A DNA stretch of 64,000 nucleotides, from positions 1,714,001-1,778,000 of the forward strand of contig NC_041784.1 of assembly GCF_900090045.1 (NCBI RefSeq), written 5' to 3'. The stretch's first letter is position 1, and every line of letters begins with the position of its first letter. The stretch comes from Plasmodium malariae (lineage: Eukaryota; Apicomplexa; Aconoidasida; Haemosporida; Plasmodiidae). The notes beneath the pieces were generated by a model, which saw nothing but the letters and a program-made list of their open reading frames with translations, had not been told where the DNA came from and made no database searches. The position numbers were made by a program, and so were the translations under genes. Positions 11,958 to 24,359 of this stretch are shown here, piece by piece.

Positions 11958-13566
11958 ATACTAAAAAAACAAAAAAACAAAAAAGCATATATAAATTGTG
12001 TTTATTGATTATTATTAATATTAGTACCTCGCACAGCTGTTGTTATGCACAAGATAGGGCACTTCTAAAAACATTCTGTTATTATGTTTGAATAGTTTCA
12101 CTAGGCACATGTTTTCTCTAGATAAAAGAAGAAAAATAAAATAAAGTAAAACATAAATGGTTACGCATTTGTTATTTAACTAGAGTTTCATTATTGTTAA
12201 TATGTCAAAATAATAAATTTGATGAATAGAAGAAAAAAGAAAGTTCAATTTAGTAAAAAAAAATTCATCATTAAAAAAAGTAAAAAAAAATATTTAAAAC
12301 TGTAGTACACTTGGAACACTACTATATTAAAGGAATATCGATTCCTTATGAACTAAAAAAAATTTGCTGCATCGATATTTAGTTATCACGAGTTGTATTT
12401 GGTCTAATTGTTTCAGTATATATGTTATCATAAATTTAAAATTCATATAATTAAAAAAGAATATGCAAGAAATAATTCGTGGAGAGATGTATAACGAAAT
12501 TATTGGAAATTCATAAACAAACAGTGTGGATATATGCAGCAAAGGAATAGGTGATAGGCCTTTAGCCTAATTAAGGATATGTATGCATATATATATATAT
12601 ATATATGTGCACATATATACGTATATATGCATATACATGCATGTATATAGCCAAACAAAATTATACTATAATTAATTATTATATTATAATAAATTTATAT
12701 TTTTTTTACTTATGTGTAAATATCAGAATAAATATATCTAGCTGAAGTTGTAATTTTGTATTTTTATCATATGTAACAAAATTGTAAAAAAGCAAATAAT
12801 ATTACAAACATTTTTTTTCTTAAATAAGATAAACAAAATTCTGCGATTAGAACATGAAATGTAAACATTATTTTTTTACGAAAATTAATGAATTAGATAG
12901 TTATTCAATTTCGCGACTTGGAATGTACAAGTATTTAGTCAGACAGTTACAATGAATTCTGTCTACATATACATGCATATATAAACGTTTTAAATGAAAA
13001 TAGTAACTACGTTTTAACCATCTTAATGATATTGTATTGAAAGAAAAAACTGAAAAGAGGATAAAGATAATTGTTATTTTTTTATTTATGAAAAAGAAAA
13101 GTAAACTATATGCACGCATAACAGTTCGGATGCCCACATTTTTAAAATCTACAGTTATTTTTTGGAAGTCAAAATTTTTTATTATTTTATATTCCTTAAG
13201 GAAAAAAATAGTTCTTTAAAATAATGATAAAAGTCGTTTATTCTATATGTCAATTTTTTTTTTTTTTTGAATTTTAAAAATATGTACATATATATACTTT
13301 TAGACTTTCTATGTATATTTATTTTTTAAAGTCTTTCACTGTTTCAAAAATAGTTTTATCTCAATTTTCAAAATTATAAGAAAAATTAACTTTTTTCATT
13401 TTAGAGTTATACATGCTAACCTATAAGTATTTTAGAGCTTTAACATGTCTTTTATTTTTCTAATTTTTTAATAAAAAAAAAAAGAATTGTACAAGAATAT
13501 GGAACAAAATATATAACTTTTTCAATTTTTGCTCTTTTTTTCTGATATGTTTAAAAAGATCCTATA
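11958..13566. other. Intergenic spacer before the MSP3 pseudogene
   Basis: About 1.6 kb of AT-rich sequence with a TA/TG-rich tract near 12580-12650. No coding signal beyond short chance frames. Confidence 0.6.
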
Positions 13567-13569
13567 AGT

Positions 13570-15533
13570 TGAAAAAAAAAGTGAACATTACTTTTTTCCT
13601 GATAATTAAAAATTTTTGTGAGCATGAAAATAATGGCGCAAGCAAAGAAAATTGTGAATCATAGAAAACAAAATTTATGAAAAGATTCTGTAACTGGTCA
13701 TTTTTATTAATAAGGTAAGAATAGTAATTCAAAAATATGAAATGAAAATTTTTCTGAAGATAAAGAAAAGAATTTAATGGAAGGAAATGTTTACGTTTTA
13801 TAAAATGAAAAAGAGTTTGATAAGGACTGATGAAGATTTATGAGGTTTTAAGGAGACAGGACTTACAACATAATAGGAAGAAAGTTACGTACATCGGATA
13901 CTGCATCATCTATTATTCTTTATGATTTTTCATGGGGAGAAGAATATAAATTATCAGCATACTAAATTAAGAAAGAATAACTATTAAAAGGAGCCCTTCC
14001 TACTGTAGATCTTAACGTAGGAGGCAGAAAAAATGATTTCAGTGAAGAAGATACTGAAGAAAATTTAGGAAAAAAAAAAAAAAAAAAAAGGATGTGAAGG
14101 GAAACAATAAAAAAGGTAAGATGCACAATTACCGGGAGTAGAAATACAAGTATTACCATCTTCATCAGCTGATAAGTCAGAAAAAAAGTTATTAAGAGGA
14201 AATATATTTCAACAATTTGGACATTCTGAAACACAAATCAGAAAATCAAAAAAGAAATGTTGATATAAAACAATATGATTGTAACTACCAAGTATTCATG
14301 GACCACAAGAAGTAGGAGATTTAATATCACAACCAAAAACATTAAGATGAACAGAACAAAAACATAAAGAAAATTCAAAACCTGTATTGAAAGACAAAAC
14401 CATCATAATAAGAAGTGAAAAACACGAAAAAAAAATGAGTAGCATATTTTCGGGTTTAAAAGTTATCAGAAGAAATTACCCCAGTACTAGGATCGCAACC
14501 ACAGAGTGAACCAAAAAAGAGACAAAAAAAAAAAAAAAAAGAACTATAAAGGGTAAAACAAAGATTAAAAGTAAATACGATAGAAATATGAAAAGGAGAA
14601 CATACAGATAAAAAGAAGAAGGATCAAATGGAATAAAGGCAGATCAAATATAAGAATCACGTATAAATAGTAAAACCTATAAAAATCGATATAGATGTAA
14701 AATTAGAAGAAAATCAAAGAAACAAAATTTCCTTGACCAGGAATAGAACGAATAGAAAAAAAAGAACAAAAAAAGGGTGTACAGAACCTTAATAATGAAG
14801 AAGGAAAAACAAAAAAGGAAAAGTTGTAATTGCAAACTCAAATAGTGCAGATCCCCTTTCCAAGGAATCCCTAAACTAAAATAAAGACATGTATGCTCTA
14901 GAATCAAGACATGTATCTTCTGAATAGGAAGATAGTGTTACTGAAAAGGAAAATGAAAGAAAAAGAGATAGAAAACGAAAAATAGGAGAACGGAGTATAT
15001 CACATGAATTATCATCATTATTATCACCACTGTTATCAGCACATGCAATAGAGCAACCAATAGAACAGTTTACAGGTCCATACTGTACTTATCAATTACA
15101 AAATAGAGAGGAAGGGGATGATAATATAAACAATAATAGGGATAGTTTAAGTGACGTTCCTAGCGAACCACCAAAAAGGGAAAATTCAAATATCACAAGA
15201 TGTAAATATGTATCTTCATAAAAATGTAATTATATTACCCATAGGGAGGAAGAGATGAAAGAAGAAACAGAAGAAGCAGAAGAAATGAAAGAACACGAGG
15301 ATGAAATAGAAGAAAAAGATATGGAAAAAAAGGGAGAATTAATTGATACCCCCCTTAACGGTTTTAAGGATCATAAATCACTAGTTGGAATTTATAGAGG
15401 TAAAAATGAGGTTCGAAAAATAGCTGATGCTTTAATTAAGAATTTGTATACTTTATCTGATGACTGTAATGGGTTTTATGATAGTCCTAAAAATTTTGCA
15501 AAATTTTTTCCTCTTTATTTTTTATCAAAATAG
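13570..15533 (+). pseudogene. MSP3-family pseudogene (array member 5)
   Basis: Roughly 2 kb of plus-strand, purine-rich, gene-like sequence that lacks the homopolymer texture of the spacers and is broken by many stops and shifts. The start aligns with members 1 and 2: aagttgaaaa then aacattactttttt at 13567-13600 matches their start region, but the ATG is gone. At 13672-13686 the signature box survives as AAT TTA TGA AAA GAT, with the Arg codon turned into a stop. Gln/Glu/Ser-rich fragments follow in several frames. The end is the best preserved: a 92-codon open piece (15255-15533) with a Glu-rich block, VRKIADALIKNLYTLSDD and a hydrophobic tail, as in members 2, 3 and 6. Longer than its intact neighbours, so it was a large or insert-bearing member. 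Confidence 0.85.
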
Positions 15534-17593
15534 AACTTTTTAAAAGGAAACTTTTTTTCATTTCGATCAAAAATAATAATATTCCCTCATTAAACTAGAT
15601 AAAATAATAATACATTTTAAAATATTATGTCTACCAATTTGTATTTTATTAGAAAAATGAATAGGAAGCTAGTTTAAAACATGAAAAAAAAAAAAAAAAA
15701 ATGTACAACTATTAATTTTATGTTTCAGTTATACAGACATAAATAAACTCTAATGATAATTTCATTGGTAGAATAATGTTCATTATTAAAAAATTTACGA
15801 AAAGAAAAAACGCAAATATTAAGATAATATAAAATAGCGAAATAATGTGCTTCTGCAGTATAGTTAAAAGCGTGTATATATGGATTTATTTCTATATAAA
15901 TATATCTATTAATCTACCATGTTTTCAAAACTATAATAATTTTTATACATATTTTTTTTGTCGCAAATGATTAATATAATAGGTACTTAAAGTAACATAT
16001 TTAAGAAATAATTAGCAGAAAGTACACTATGAAAATTATTGAAAATAGGGACAATTAAAAAGTGAAAATGTGACTAGCGAATATGTACTAATTTATTAAT
16101 CGTATTAACCTTAAGTATAGTAATCTAAATTTTTAGTTCAACAAACTGTCTATTAATAATGTAAATTTATGGCTTTTTTATTAGGTGATGTTAGTAGGTA
16201 ATAGAAAAATAAATAATTTTTTTTTTTTTTTTTTTTCATAGTAAATTATTGAAAGGACATTACTTATTTTTATTCTTTATTTAACTAGTGAAATTTAATG
16301 TGTGCTTTAGGTTTAACTAATTAAAGAATTTACATGTATTACTTTGAAAATTTAACTAATTTGACAAATTTTACTATTCTGCGTAGTGCAAATAAAATTG
16401 TTATCTATATTAAATGAAAGTGCATGTAAACATTAATTTTTTTATGATTATATTACATGTAATTTTTTCATTGGAAAATTTGTGTACATATATCTGTATG
16501 CATATAAATATATATATATATAAATGTACTTTAAAAATTTGGGAAAACCTTCTTTTAAGTGGCATTAAAAAAATAATTTTTATTATATAATAAAAATGTC
16601 TTTTTTTACGTTTAAATATTTTTCACTTATTGTTGTTTTATTATATTAATAAGTACCGTTATAAAACAATTAGAGAAATATAAACTATAGCAATTGTCCA
16701 TTATAAAAAAAAAAAAAAAAAATGTTTTCTGAACATTGTAGATGTCGTCCCCGTTAATATTTTACTTTTGAGGTATTATTAGTTTTAAATGTTTCAAATT
16801 TTAAGTTATTATGAAAGTGAAAGATTTAAAGAAACGAAAAAAAGAGTGTTTTTGTTCTATTATTTTATTATATTTATCCAAAATTAAAACTTTTTTTTCG
16901 CTGTTGCAAAATTTGTGAAAATTCTGAAAATTTTTTACAAAAAAATTATTAGTTTTTTTTTTTTTTTTTTTTTTTTCCTATAATAATAAAGAAAAAAAGA
17001 AAAAAAATATTTATTTAAAAATTATGTTTCTTTTTTATATTAATTTGAACGAATTATGTACTATCATTCATTAATCGTAAAATGTACGCACTATAAGGTA
17101 AAACTTTTTTCTTAACAGGATGGTTGTAAAATTGACTAGAAAATTGTGTGTTACACAATAGTGTATAGGATCCAATTTTCCGTTTTTTTTTTTTCGTAAA
17201 AAAAAGTATTAATAAACGAATGAAACTGGAACATAATATCTCCTATTTTTTAATAAAATAGTTCATTTTATTTTATTTATGATGTAATAATTCTATACTC
17301 TTATATTATTGAATTATTCTAAATATTGTAAAAACGATATAAACACCGTACCACTGTTTTTTAAATAGAAGTTAATTTTTTTCTTTTTTTCTTTTTTTTC
17401 TTAAATGTAATTTGTACGCATAATTATTAGTGTAATTAAATAGTGTCCGATGATTGTTCTAATTTATTTAAAATAATAAAAAAAAAAAAAAAAAAAAATT
17501 AAACTACTTAAGAACAGGGCATTTTATAAAATTGTCATTTATTAATTTTTGTTTTTATTTCCAAAATTATATAATATTTAATAAAAGCAAAAA
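15534..17593. other. Intergenic spacer between pseudogene and member 6
   Basis: About 2 kb of AT-rich spacer with several poly(A)/poly(T) runs. Nothing gene-like seen. Confidence 0.65.
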
Positions 17594-18487
17594 ATTAGGA
17601 GAGTACATCCTAATATTTCTTTTATTTACTTGTTTCTTTTAAGTTTATATTTATATAAAAATATTGTTGCAAGTGATAAAATTACAAATGGGGGAGTAGC
17701 TAATTTGAGGAATGGATCCCAAACTAATAGAACAATACCTGTACAAAATGAAGAAGAAAATGAAAGTAATAAAAATGGAAAACTTCAAAATTCTCATGAA
17801 CATGTTCAACCAGCAAACAAAGCATTAATCTCATCCACTAGTGCACCAAATACAAAAGAGGTATATTTAACAGATAATGAAGATAAAAGCGCTGCAACTG
17901 CTAGAAATGGACAAGATAGCACATTAGATCCATTAACTTTGGGTTTATCTGAAGCATTTAAATTATTTTACAGTTCACTATATAAACCGGCAGTAAGAAC
18001 ATTATTACAAGATGACAAAAATAAGCAAAAAACAAATGTTCATATATCTGGAACACCAGACGATCAAAAAAATAAAGAAGAAACAATTTTGTTAGAATAT
18101 GATAATACAGCCAAAAATATAGTTACTGATAGTGAGGAGGAAGTAAGGAAAGAGAAGGAGGAAGAAAGTCAAGAAGAAGATGGAGTAGGTAATATATCTG
18201 AAGATTTGATAGATGAAGAAGTCAAGACAGACGAAGATACTGAACAGGGGGAAAGTCTCAAAAAACAATCTCATAGTAATGGAAAAGATACTACTGATAT
18301 ATCAAGTGATGATAATGAACCATATACGAAATTACAAGCATATATAAATGCTGATTATTCTGGACAGGAAATTGAAACGTTTTTGAAATCCGTTGTTAAT
18401 TTACTTGGAGCTGATAGTAAGTTTAAAGATACGTTAAACAATTTGACAAAGGATATGACTGAATATCTACAACGTAGAATATTTTAA
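17594..18487 (+). CDS. MSP3: MSP3-family gene lacking an ATG (array member 6)
   Basis: An uninterrupted frame runs from a TAA at 17582-17584 to the stop at 18485-18487 with all family parts present: a basic-then-hydrophobic leader (RRVHPN then FIYLFLLSLYLY), NLRNG at 17702-17716, a Ser/Asn/Gln-rich centre, an acidic block (about 18130-18260) and a tail with LTKDMTEYLQ. There is no in-frame ATG before the Met near the very end. Where paralogs have their start, this locus reads ATT AGG AGA (17594-17602), so the ATG seems to have changed to ATT. It could be a recently inactivated gene, a gene using a non-AUG start, or a sequence error. A short upstream coding exon is possible but I see none. About 297 codons, the smallest member. 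The given start is that ATT, chosen by alignment. Confidence 0.75.
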   Translation: MRRVHPNISFIYLFLLSLYLYKNIVASDKITNGGVANLRNGSQTNRTIPVQNEEENESNKNGKLQNSHEHVQPANKALISSTSAPNTKEVYLTDNEDKSAATARNGQDSTLDPLTLGLSEAFKLFYSSLYKPAVRTLLQDDKNKQKTNVHISGTPDDQKNKEETILLEYDNTAKNIVTDSEEEVRKEKEEESQEEDGVGNISEDLIDEEVKTDEDTEQGESLKKQSHSNGKDTTDISSDDNEPYTKLQAYINADYSGQEIETFLKSVVNLLGADSKFKDTLNNLTKDMTEYLQRRIF

Positions 18488-20938
18488 GACCATTATAATT
18501 TCACAATTTTATTTATAAACAAAATGGTAGCATTAATTTTTCTTGTTACTCCATAGAATGAAATAGAGAAATACATAATCACTGTTTGGAGTATATAATT
18601 ATTCTAATTTAAAGGATGATATTAAAAAAAAAAAAAAGATAATATTATGTAACATATAATAAACCTGAAATACCAAAAAAAAGTATAATATATATATTTT
18701 TTTTTTTTTCCTTTGATTGAAATATTGTTAATATATACGAATGAAACAATGAAATTTTGCGTGAATATAGCGGAACAGTGAATACATTTGCAAATTGGCA
18801 AATGTGGCATAGCGACAGAACGACAAAACGGAAGAATGACAAAACGGAAGAATGACAAAACGGAAGAATGACAAAACGGAAGAATGACAAAACGGAAGAA
18901 TGACAAAACGGAAGAATGACAAAACGGAAGAATGACAAAACGTGGAAACATGAAAGGACTAAAATAACACGGTTTTACTCATCAAACAAAAGTGCATTTC
19001 ATTGTTATCAAGCCATCTTGAATTATTAAAATATATATATACTTGTAATTGTTTTTCTATCACGGATTTAAAATTACGAAAATAATGTACCTAATTAGAA
19101 GCGATTTAGTAAGAATGGTAAAAAATGATTATATAACCTGTAGTTTCCAAAATGTACTGGGGTATTTAGTCAGTGCATGATCTCAAATACTTGTAAATCT
19201 CATGAACAGTTTATTTTATATTTTAAGAAATTTGAGTTTTCATTTTTTTTTTTTTTTTATGTGTAATTAAATACTTTGCACAATATATGTTTGCGAGTAA
19301 TGGATACTAAAGATATTCCTATTTTTTGTTTTGTTTTGTTTTTGTTTTTTCTTGTCTTCTTTTGGGTCGATCTGCTTCGATTTGTCATGCTTCTTTTTGT
19401 TTCATTTTTGGATTATAATCATTATTATTACTATTTTTTTTTTTTTTACTAATTTTAAAATAGTGTTCATTTGTAATTATTACTACAATTTAATATATAA
19501 TAAATAATTTATTATAATTAACCTAGTGGTAAAGCCACTTACATCTTTATGTTAAAAAAAATAAAAAAATTATTTAATTTTTTTAAATAGTAATATAATA
19601 GCTTCAGAACAGTTCTTTACCATTTTATTTAAATTAAACTTTGTAAACCATTTTACCGAATGCTTCTGTAATATGAAGCAAAAAAAAAGCGACTATTACT
19701 TCGCATCCATTTTAAATTCTGTTTTATTTTATTATATATATTTTTTCATTTCATTGAAGTAGATTTAATCATTTGCTTATGTTTAACTATTGTTGAGAAA
19801 ATATTCAAAAAAAAAATTATCTGATCATTTTATTTTTCGCTGACAAAAAATGATAATGTTCACAATATGCAACTACATCATTTATTTAATGAGTTCGATG
19901 TAAAAAAAAAAAAAAAAAATTTGACCACATACATGAATTTATTAATGCTCAATACTAGTAAAGATTGTCTAAGCACGAAAGGACACCGTGAAATTGTCTC
20001 TATTGTTTCGATTTTACAAATATGCACATTACGGATTCATCATTTTATTTTATTATTACATTTTTGTTACAAATTTCACACGAAAAACAAGAAAAAAGAA
20101 AAATTAAATATTAAATATTAAATATTATGCAATGTGCATTCAGTATTTATTTCTGCTAAAAATTTGTGAAGTTCATTTGTCTCTGTCTTTACAATGAAAT
20201 ATATAAAATTATAACGTGATATTTAATTGTTCAGTTGTTTATCTGTTTGATATTTTTTGTTTTCCATAAAAACTCCAAAGGATTGGATGAACTAAGGTGT
20301 AAACTTAGAATAATGAATTATGTGTTTGTGCAATAGTATTTTTTTTCGTGTGCAAATTGGTAGTTGTAGCTCCTTGGGAAAAAGGAAATTTACTTCGCCA
20401 TTACAAGTATCATTTCCTCGAATCTTAAGAATATACATATATATATATGGATGGATGCCCATTTACGTATGTATTTATATTTGTGTATGTATGCATATGT
20501 GCGTACATATCAATGTGTATACATGTGTACGTAAATATGAACATAAATAGTTGCACAAAGCTACATACCGTCATCGATATTTTCCTGTACACATAGATCG
20601 TTTGTACAGATTTGTGATCGTATATTTAGACATTTTTCCAAACGTATTTGTGTTACATTTTTATAAATGATAAATGAAAAAAAATAATTATATGTATAAA
20701 TACAAACACATATATATATATATATGTATATATATATTTTTTTTTTTTTTTTAATATTTTATAACAATATTTTTTAAAATTTTAAAAAATTTTCCAGAAA
20801 CTATAGTTACAATTTTTTATTTAGATAAAATATCCTCAAGTTAAAATTAGCATATATTATAAAATAATATCTCACCAATTTTTTTTTTATTCTATTTTAT
20901 ATACTTTAAAATAAAATTTCTGTAATTTTCTTAAAAAA
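18488..20938. other. Intergenic spacer between members 6 and 7
   Basis: About 2.45 kb. It holds the 16-bp minisatellite at 18822-18942, TA/TG-rich stretches near 20430-20530 and long homopolymers. No gene supported. Confidence 0.65.
18822..18942. repeat. 16-bp perfect minisatellite
   Basis: Seven perfect copies of gacaaaacggaagaat plus a 9-bp partial copy. The unit is not a multiple of three, so it is not a protein repeat. The three minus-strand frames simply cycle through the same peptides. Its CpG-containing, GC-richer unit stands out from the surrounding spacer. Confidence 0.95.
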
Positions 20939-22231
20939 ATGTCCAAGATGAAGAAAAATATGAACATTATTTTTTACCTTTTCTTTTTGATTATATTTTT
21001 CCAAGAAATTAATGTTTCATGTAACGGAAATGTGAAGAAGATTAAGTCTAGTTTGAAAAGTGGTACAACTAATAATGATTCACCTGTACAAGAAGACAAG
21101 CATAAATTGAAATCAGAGAATTCAAGTGCAGAAAATTCAATTGATTCTAGTGTACCTGAAAATATTGATGAAAATCAAGAAAAAAATTTTGTTTCTCCAT
21201 TTACCAGAGATCGTAATAAGGCAATTAAAATAAAGGGTAGAAAACTTATGAGTAAGCCTGAACGCTCACTTAAAGGAAAAAGATTACGTGGTTCAGATGA
21301 AGAGAAAGAAGGATATTCCCTTAGCAAAAAGGAAGATGTAACCTCGTTAGGTATTCCAAGTGATCATATACATGTAGACCAAGAAATAGTGCATCCCCAG
21401 GGAGCCGAAGAAAATCCGTTGCAAGTTAATGGTATTATAGAAAAACAAAAGAAAGAAGAAGAAGGAGAAGAAGAAAGAGCAGAAAGCGAAGGAGTAGAAG
21501 AAAGAGCAGAAGGCGAAGAAGTAGAAGAAGATAAAGATGAAGAAAAAAAAAAAGGACTAAGAGGAGAACAACAAAAAGAAAAGATTAGATCAGGATTAGA
21601 GAAAGAAACGGTAAAGAGAGAACAAGAAGAAAAGGATAGGCTTCAAAGGGAGCTAGAAAAAGAGGGATTAGATAAAGAGAAAAAATCTCACCTTGAAGAA
21701 GAAGGAGTACCAACACATAAAAATGTGGATGAATCGTTAATAGTAAATCCCCCTTTATTTGAACCATTTAATGGGGCTGAAGAGGACCATGAAGTAATTG
21801 AAAGCGACGAAGAACAAGAAGAGAGAAGCCAGAAAGAACATTTTGAATCAGAAGATAAGGGGATAGAAGAAGGAGAAGAGGAAGAAGGTGAAGAACTTGA
21901 AGAACATGATGAAATTGAAGAAGGGGAAAACGTATCAAAAGACGCATCAGAAAATAATATCTCAGAAAAAGAAAGTTCACATGAAAATGTAGAAGTAAAA
22001 CACGACAAAAAGGAAGAAGAAAAACATAAAAAAAAACAATTTTTTAAAAATGATGATGAAGAACACATGGACAATTTATCTGATCATGAACATGTAAATG
22101 TCGATAATATTGTAAAGGATCCCGAAAGAGGGGTGAAAAATTTTATTAACTTACTTGATGGTGATCTTGCCGTTATAAATATAATTAAAGGTCAAGCAGG
22201 AAATATATCTAAAACGGTTTTACATTTCTAA
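20939..22231 (+). CDS. Divergent MSP3-family protein (array member 7)
   Basis: Single-exon gene of 430 residues. Three Met codons lie in the first eight; the first (20939) is used here, though residue 4 could serve. Signal peptide about residues 10-27. The family signature is degraded to SSLKSG near residues 37-42. The central part is rich in Lys and Glu, with RERAEGE-like degenerate repeats and Lys/Glu/Arg alternation that predicts long helices. Extended acidic segments (DNA about 21460-21560 and 21780-21990) follow. The tail (GVKNFINLLDGDLAVINII then NISKTVLHF) retains the MSP3 ending. No anchor or cysteine cluster. Probably a secreted merozoite antigen. Confidence 0.88.
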   Translation: MSKMKKNMNIIFYLFFLIIFFQEINVSCNGNVKKIKSSLKSGTTNNDSPVQEDKHKLKSENSSAENSIDSSVPENIDENQEKNFVSPFTRDRNKAIKIKGRKLMSKPERSLKGKRLRGSDEEKEGYSLSKKEDVTSLGIPSDHIHVDQEIVHPQGAEENPLQVNGIIEKQKKEEEGEEERAESEGVEERAEGEEVEEDKDEEKKKGLRGEQQKEKIRSGLEKETVKREQEEKDRLQRELEKEGLDKEKKSHLEEEGVPTHKNVDESLIVNPPLFEPFNGAEEDHEVIESDEEQEERSQKEHFESEDKGIEEGEEEEGEELEEHDEIEEGENVSKDASENNISEKESSHENVEVKHDKKEEEKHKKKQFFKNDDEEHMDNLSDHEHVNVDNIVKDPERGVKNFINLLDGDLAVINIIKGQAGNISKTVLHF

Positions 22232-22380
22232 ATATTAAATAATAAATATAATTTTTATTATATATCTATTGATATATTTCTCTTGTCTCTCGTGTTACTT
22301 TTTGAAATGTGGAATAAATTAAAACAGTGTTGATATTCCAATAATTTAGGTGTATAAATAAAATAATAAAATAAAATAGA

Positions 22381-22414
<34 letters not shown>

Positions 22415-24359
22415 ATAATAATAATAATAATAACAAAGATTACTAAGAGTATATCATTTGAAATAATACTCACATAAATATACCCTTAAGTTGAAAATTT
22501 AATAAAATATGAGAGCTGTTTAATTTTTTGTTTTTTTAATTTATCCCTTACCTAAGTTTCAAAAAGGTAACGTAGTTGACGAAAATAGTATGACAATAAA
22601 TATGTGCAGTTATATTTTAATTGAGCATATTTGTTTCTTCTATTTTTCATTTTTCAAGTTTTTTTACATATATATTTTTGAGGTGTCTTAGATATGTTTA
22701 TGAAACATTTTTTTTTTTTTCCCCTTTTTTGGGTGAATTGTAATGGAACTCAGAAAATGAAACTATGAAAAAAGTGTTAAAGTAATCAGTAAATAAATAC
22801 TTAGTGACTTGCTGATAAGCTGAAATATATTCTCTTCCTTTCTAGCTAAAAATTTTGAATAATAATTACCTTTTTTTTACCCTTTAATGAAATATATAAT
22901 ACTTAATTACACGTTAGTATTTGGAGTGCCCTGAACAAAATTTCTAGTAAAAATGATGAGAGCAACATAAAAAAAATACATTTCTTTTTCTGCGCAAAAT
23001 ATTTGCTGAACGTTTAACATATGTGTGAAAACATGTATTTAGTTATCTATTTCTCGCCTTCTTTAAATGAAATTGTGTAGTTCACAAGTGTTTGTAACTG
23101 TTAATCTTTTGCAACTCTGGGAATTGTAAAAGTTTCAGTAGATGTATTACAGATATGGAAAACTAAAAAAAAAAAAAAAAAAAAAAAAAAATCAAGGTAC
23201 CTATCTTTTTATCCATGATATTATAATTAGAATCTTAATAAAAATACTTTCCTTGTGTAATATAAATAAAATGAGGGGAAAAAAAGAAATTACAACTGTT
23301 CCTTTTAAGAGCATTTTGAATTTGCACACAAGGATAATAATTCTTCGAATCTCCATGGTTCCAAATCCATGAGTAAATAATATGAAAAAGCTTTCTCAAA
23401 TTTCATTTATTTTTGAATAATACACATGTTAAGTGAAAATAGAAGAATGCCTTTTTCTTTCATTCTTTCTTCAAATATATATTTATTTGTATATATTTTT
23501 ATTTGTTTGGATATTTATTTATTTGTTCATTTGTTTTTTTATTTTTTATTTTTTACCTTTTCATTTTTATTAAATATTTCTCTACAGTGTTACATGAAGC
23601 AGGACGTTTTAAAAATCTACAAACATTTTTGGGTGTGTACGTTGCTATATATTTTCCATTAATGTAAAATTGAAGTGAAAAAAAAAAATTTAAGAAATTT
23701 CGAATAATTAAATAGTGTAATTATTTATTCTAACTAATAATGAAATAATTAAATATTAAAATTTTTTTTTTTTTTCATTTTTTCTTATTATTTTTTTTCC
23801 TTTTTGTTTAAGGTTTGGTAAGAGCAGCGTAAAAATGAGTTCTGTAGTGAAAATGGAAAAACCATTTTCCTTCTTATAAAAAGTAAGAATGTTTTTTTAA
23901 AAAAAAAAAGGAGTTACATTATTTTCCAAAAGAACGATTCTTTCATTGGTTGGGATTATGTATTATATGTGAATAAAACTATTTTTTTAATTTTACAAAA
24001 ATATTCTTCTCTTAGATTTTTTAGAAATATCAAAAATAAATTTCGTATATTTTTTTCTTTAAATAGTGTGAAAAGGACTTTACTAATTAATTCAATTTTT
24101 TATAAGTCAAATATTATGAAATTTCGGAAAGGTAAAAAATTTAAGCAGCGTTGAACCTAGCATAATAAAAGATAAGTAAACGTATATATATGTGCATGTC
24201 GTAAAAGTTCTCTCATTTCCCTCCTTGATCTTTCCTAAAATTGAATTTTATCTTCGTATTTGGAATATATATATATATTCATATTTGTGAACTTAATTTA
24301 TGAATTTTTTTTTTTTTTTGATGTTGTTTAAAATTGCTTTAATTTTTTAAGAGTCAAAA
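22232..24359. other. Intergenic spacer between members 7 and 8
   Basis: About 2.1 kb with a long poly(A) run plus (aat)n tract near 22382-22432 and other poly(A)/poly(T) tracts. No credible gene. Confidence 0.65.

Noticed and set aside
18622..18951. Minus-strand FRFVILPFCHSSVLSF repeats
   Set aside because: A 16-bp minisatellite read in three frames; the unit is not a multiple of three.
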